From NCBI RefSeq assembly GCF_022664455.2, contig NZ_JAKRKC020000002.1, positions 62,001-126,000 on the forward strand: 64,000 bases of DNA, given 5' to 3'. Every line of letters starts with the position of its first letter. Position 1 is the stretch's first letter. Origin of the DNA: Actinomadura luzonensis (lineage in GTDB: Bacteria > Actinomycetota > Actinomycetes > Streptosporangiales > Streptosporangiaceae). Made by a program: the position numbers and the translations under genes. Below, piece after piece: positions 61,180 to 64,000 of this stretch. Below the pieces are notes generated by a model. The model saw only the letters and a program-made list of their open reading frames with translations. It was not told the DNA's origin and made no database searches.

Positions 61180-62061
61180 ATGCACGTCTTCGTCACCGGC
61201 GGCACCGGCACCATCGGCTCCGCCGTCGTCGCCGAGCTGCTCGCCCACGGTCACACCGTTTCGGCGCTGGCCCGTTCGGACGACTCAGCGCGAGCCCTCA
61301 CCGGCGCCGGCGCTCAGGTGCTGCGCGGGCAACTGGCCGACCTCGACGTCCTGCGCGACGGCGCCGCGCGGTCCGACGGCGTGATCAGCCTGGCCTTCGG
61401 CAGCGACTACAGCACCGGCGAGGCCCTGGCGCGCTCGATCGCCGAGGAGGGCGCCGCGCTGGCCGCCCTGGGCGAGGCGCTGCTCGGCAGCGGCCGCCCG
61501 ATCGTCACGGTCTCGGGTACGCCCTGGGTGCCGGGCCGTCCCTCCACCGAGGCCGACCCCGCGCCGACCGACGGGCCGGTGGGCGGCCGCGGCCGCTCAG
61601 TGAACGCGCTGCTGGAGCTGGCCTCGCGCGGGGTGCGCGCCACGGCGGTCCGCATGCCGCGCACGGTGCACAACCACGGCAAGGGCGGGTTCGCCGGTCT
61701 GCTGACCGACCAGGCGCGCCGCACCGGCGTGGCCGGCTACCCCGGCGACGGCACCCAGCGCTGGCCGGCCGTGCACGCCCTGGACGCGGCGGTCGTGTTC
61801 CGGCTGGCACTGGAGTCGGCGCCCGCCGGGACGGTCTGGCACGCCGTGGCCGACGAGGGCGACGCGGTACGCGACATCGCGGCCGTCATCGGGCGGCGGC
61901 TCGGGCTGCCGGTCGAGCAGGCGCCGCAGGAGAGCTTCGGCCCGTTCGGCCCGATCTTCGCCATGGACCAGCCGGCCTCCAGCGCCCACACCCGCCAGGC
62001 CCTCGGCTGGCGGCCCGCGCACCCCGGCCTCCTGGAGGACCTGGAGAACATCCAGCCCTGA
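61180..62061 (+). CDS. NAD(P)-dependent epimerase/short-chain reductase-like protein
   Basis: Extended-SDR/NmrA-like Rossmann protein of 293 residues beginning HVFVTGGTGTIGSAVV, with LRGQLADLDVLRDGAARSDG and the domain end TRQALGWRPAHPGL. The usual YxxxK is not clear, which is common in this branch. ATG at 61180 has GAGGAG upstream. It is repressed, by inference, by the divergent TetR protein. Confidence 0.88.
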   Translation: MHVFVTGGTGTIGSAVVAELLAHGHTVSALARSDDSARALTGAGAQVLRGQLADLDVLRDGAARSDGVISLAFGSDYSTGEALARSIAEEGAALAALGEALLGSGRPIVTVSGTPWVPGRPSTEADPAPTDGPVGGRGRSVNALLELASRGVRATAVRMPRTVHNHGKGGFAGLLTDQARRTGVAGYPGDGTQRWPAVHALDAAVVFRLALESAPAGTVWHAVADEGDAVRDIAAVIGRRLGLPVEQAPQESFGPFGPIFAMDQPASSAHTRQALGWRPAHPGLLEDLENIQP

Positions 62062-62158
62062 GCAGAGGTGTCCTGCACCGGCGGGCCTCCTGGTGGCCAC
62101 ATGAGGGGCCGTCGCGCCCGGGCGCAGGTGCGGCCGGCTCGGGGGTTTTGCGCCGGCT

Positions 62159-62200
62159 CTCCCGGGCTTCGCGGGCTGACTCCCGGGCTTCGCGGGTTGG
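62159..62200. repeat. Two-copy 21-bp tandem repeat
   Basis: CTCCCGGGCTTCGCGGGCTGA (62159-62179, 21 bp) is followed by a copy differing at two positions (62180-62200), in the gap between the epimerase gene and the MFS pseudogene. Confidence 0.8.
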
Positions 62201-62295
62201 AGCGGGGATCCCGGGCGCAGGACTGCGGTCCTCCGGGTTCGGAGCGGTCGCGCTGAGGTGAGACCCCTGGGCGCAGGGCCGGGATCTTCTCCGGT

Positions 62296-63150
62296 TCAGA
62301 GCGGCTGCGCCGTGGCGTGTGAGCGTCGGGCGACGGCGGGCATCAGGGTGACGGCGAGCACCGCGCACACGACGCCGGTCGCGGCGCACGCCCACCACAA
62401 CATCCCCGCCTGGAACAGCACGGCGCCGACGGCGGGGCCGGCGAAGCGGGCGATGGCGGTGGTCCAGTCGTACAGCGCCTGGTACGTGCCGTGCGCGCCC
62501 TCAGGGGGAGGGCGGCGACCGTGGCCACGTAGTGCCAAAGCCGGGTGGCCACGCCGGTCAGGGCCAGGCCGAGGCCCACCACGGTCATGGAGACGCCGAG
62601 GACGGGCAGCTGGGGCAGGCGCGACAGCCAGGAGATGAACAGCGGCTGGAAGACCACCACGATGGCGCCGTTGACGGTGATGAGCAGCCCGTACAGGGAG
62701 GGATGAAGCCCGCCGGCGGCCAGGGCCAGGGGCAGGGCGTAGGAGGCCTGGGCGGTACAGGATCAGGCCGAGAAGCAGGAAGGCCAGCGCGGCCATCAGG
62801 ACCCGGTCGCGGGCCGCGATCGCGTAGCCGTTGCGCGCGGACCTGGCGGCGGCCGCGTCGTGGCCGCGCGGGATGCCGACGGCCACGATGACGGCGAAGG
62901 CGAGGCTGGTGGTGACGTCCAGGACGACCAGGAGCCCGGCGACGACGCCGGCGGCGGCGGTGCCGACGTTGACCGCCCAGTGCATGAGCCCGAATGCCTT
63001 GGCGCGCAGGTGCGGCGGGGTGGTCTCGGCGACCAGCGCCGAGGCGGCGGGCCGGTAGACGTCGCCGGCCAGCCCCATGGCAGGTGGCGGTGGCGAGCAG
63101 GCCGCCGATCAGGGTGGCGCGGCGGCCGAACCGGTCGGCCAGGTAGGGGC
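62296..63150 (-). pseudogene. Frameshifted, truncated MFS transporter
   Basis: Recognisable MFS pieces lie in different frames: ADRFGRRATLIGGLLATAT near the 5' end, then VYRPAASALVAETTPPHLRA and AFLLLGLILYR in a second frame. VVFQPLFISWLSRLPQLPVL follows in a third, and the C-terminal half from GTYQALYDWTTAIARFAGP returns to the second. At least three frameshifts (about 63080, 62755 and 62500) and a missing N-terminus make it non-functional. Confidence 0.8.
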
Positions 63151-63414
63151 TCCGGGACTCTACTGGCGGGTAGCTACGCTGAGGGCGGTGTCGCTATCAG
63201 AAGTCGGCTGCGCGGATGGCAGAACTCCCCTGCACGTCAGGCCTGGAGGATGCAGGAGGCTCTGCAGAGGGGGTCCGAGCCGCCTTCGGCGCGCGAGCGC
63301 CCGCCCGTCCCGGCCGATGCCGACCTCGAGCACGCCACTGCTCCGGTGAGCATCGCCATTTCGGGGGTCGGCGGGCTTTGTGAGAAGTAGCCGCCGCACA
63401 GGTCCTGCGGATCG
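63151..63414. other. No recognisable gene
   Basis: Short frames of up to 79 codons on both strands have no recognisable domain or ribosome binding site. Confidence 0.4.
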
Positions 63415-63419
63415 TCACC

Positions 63420-63860
63420 TGAAGGGTGCCGACGCGCGGGGCTGGCCCGCGACCTTGGCCCTGGCCGAGCGCTGTTTGTCGTCCGTGCAGGGGCCGTAGC
63501 GTTCGGGCTGGCTTACGTCACGCTGCCCCTGGCCGATGCCGCCGAAGCCATGCGACGCAGCGAAACCGGCGATGGTGATCCGCAGGGTGCCGTCCACGAT
63601 CTGTTCGGCCAGGTCGGCGAGGATGTGAGCGGCGTCGGGCGGGACGCTCGCCGACCGGGGGATGCCCAGGCTTCCGGCCCGGCGGGATCGGCGATGGTGA
63701 GGATGCGGTCGGTGGTGCCGCCGCGCAGCGTGATGGAGTCGGGCAGCGCGCCTTGGCCGGCGATGTCGTAGACCGCGTCGATGCCTTGAGGTGCGAGGCT
63801 GCGGACGCGGTCGACGAGCCCGTCGCCGTAGGAGACCGGGTTATCTGGGGTGCGTTCGAA
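63420..63860 (-). pseudogene. Decayed NADPH:quinone oxidoreductase-type gene
   Basis: The minus strand carries SYGDGLVDRVRSLAPQGIDA and VYDIAGQGALPDSITLRGGT from the nucleotide-binding half of a medium-chain zinc-type oxidoreductase. ILADLAEQIVDGTLRITIAG then follows in a different frame. The catalytic N-terminal half is absent. Confidence 0.72.
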
Positions 63861-64000
63861 GCGCCAGGCATGTGTGGCATGGGCAGCCTTTCCGGGCCCT
63901 GGTCGTACTCGGAGCATCGCGCGGTGGCCGTTTCCGTCGGGGCTCCCTGCTCGGCCGGGTGAGCGAAGCTAGGAGCGGGTGCCGTTGGAGGGCGTCGGTC

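Noticed and set aside
63160-63399. 79-codon frame on the minus strand
   Set aside because: No domain, no ribosome binding site, and it sits between two pseudogenes.

Overview
The window is GC-rich actinobacterial chromosome. It has dense genes with many ATGA/GTGA/TGATG overlaps, frequent GTG starts and several probably leaderless promoters. An mce lipid-import operon, an LprG/P55-like pair, a SigB/RsbW-type stress cluster and a PucR/proline-catabolism locus point to a soil Streptosporangiales-type actinomycete (for example a Nonomuraea relative). This assignment is an inference; no rRNA or taxonomic marker is present.

Layout. 1-3730: cmk-der operon, a perfect hairpin, then an archaeal-type aspartyl-tRNA synthetase behind a T-box whose specifier is GAC (Asp). 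3885-8368: LprG-like lipoprotein with a P55-like MFS exporter, MarR regulator, CDF metal exporter and Sfp-type PPTase. 8380-17432: complete mce operon on the minus strand (yrbEA, yrbEB, mceA-F, one Mce-associated protein). 17575-20160: Xaa-Pro aminopeptidase, CBS protein, Pro-rich membrane protein. 20426-25629: sugar operon (PfkB kinase, GH4 glycosidase, binding protein, two permeases, no ATPase). 25619-30108: two-gene conflict-type module, Trypco1-like protein plus a 1384-residue trypsin/STAND-NTPase/WD40 protein. 30314-36881: cyclase plus ThDP enzyme, dhaKLM, P450, acyltransferase. 37102-42208: Ser/Thr kinase, divergent MFS/ArsR pair, GlxA-type regulator with a PfpI-like protein. 42317-46005: proline to glutamate pathway with a PucR-type regulator. 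45990-48666: AAA ATPase and a GT4 glycosyltransferase with a SigB/SigF-like promoter. 48819-54895: partner-switching stress cluster (degenerate SpoIIE-type phosphatase, GAF-ANTAR, STAS, SigB-like sigma, RsbW-like kinase) and a three-gene operon behind a second SigB-like promoter.

55552-58080 is a degraded element integrated in tRNA-Pro(GGG). A 44-bp copy of the tRNA 3' half recurs about 1.9 kb downstream; between the copies lie an integrase remnant and a three-gene cassette (RelE/HigB-like toxin, XRE antitoxin, DUF6941-like protein). A frameshifted integrase follows. From 58732 on are a secreted metalloprotease, a lipoprotein, a TetR/epimerase pair with two operator-like palindromes, and decayed genes (MFS transporter, quinone oxidoreductase).

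The most unusual items are the Trypco1/trypsin-STAND-WD40 module, the toxin-antitoxin-DUF6941 cassette, the Asp-specific T-box on an extra AspRS, and the stress phosphatase lacking its usual metal-binding aspartates.
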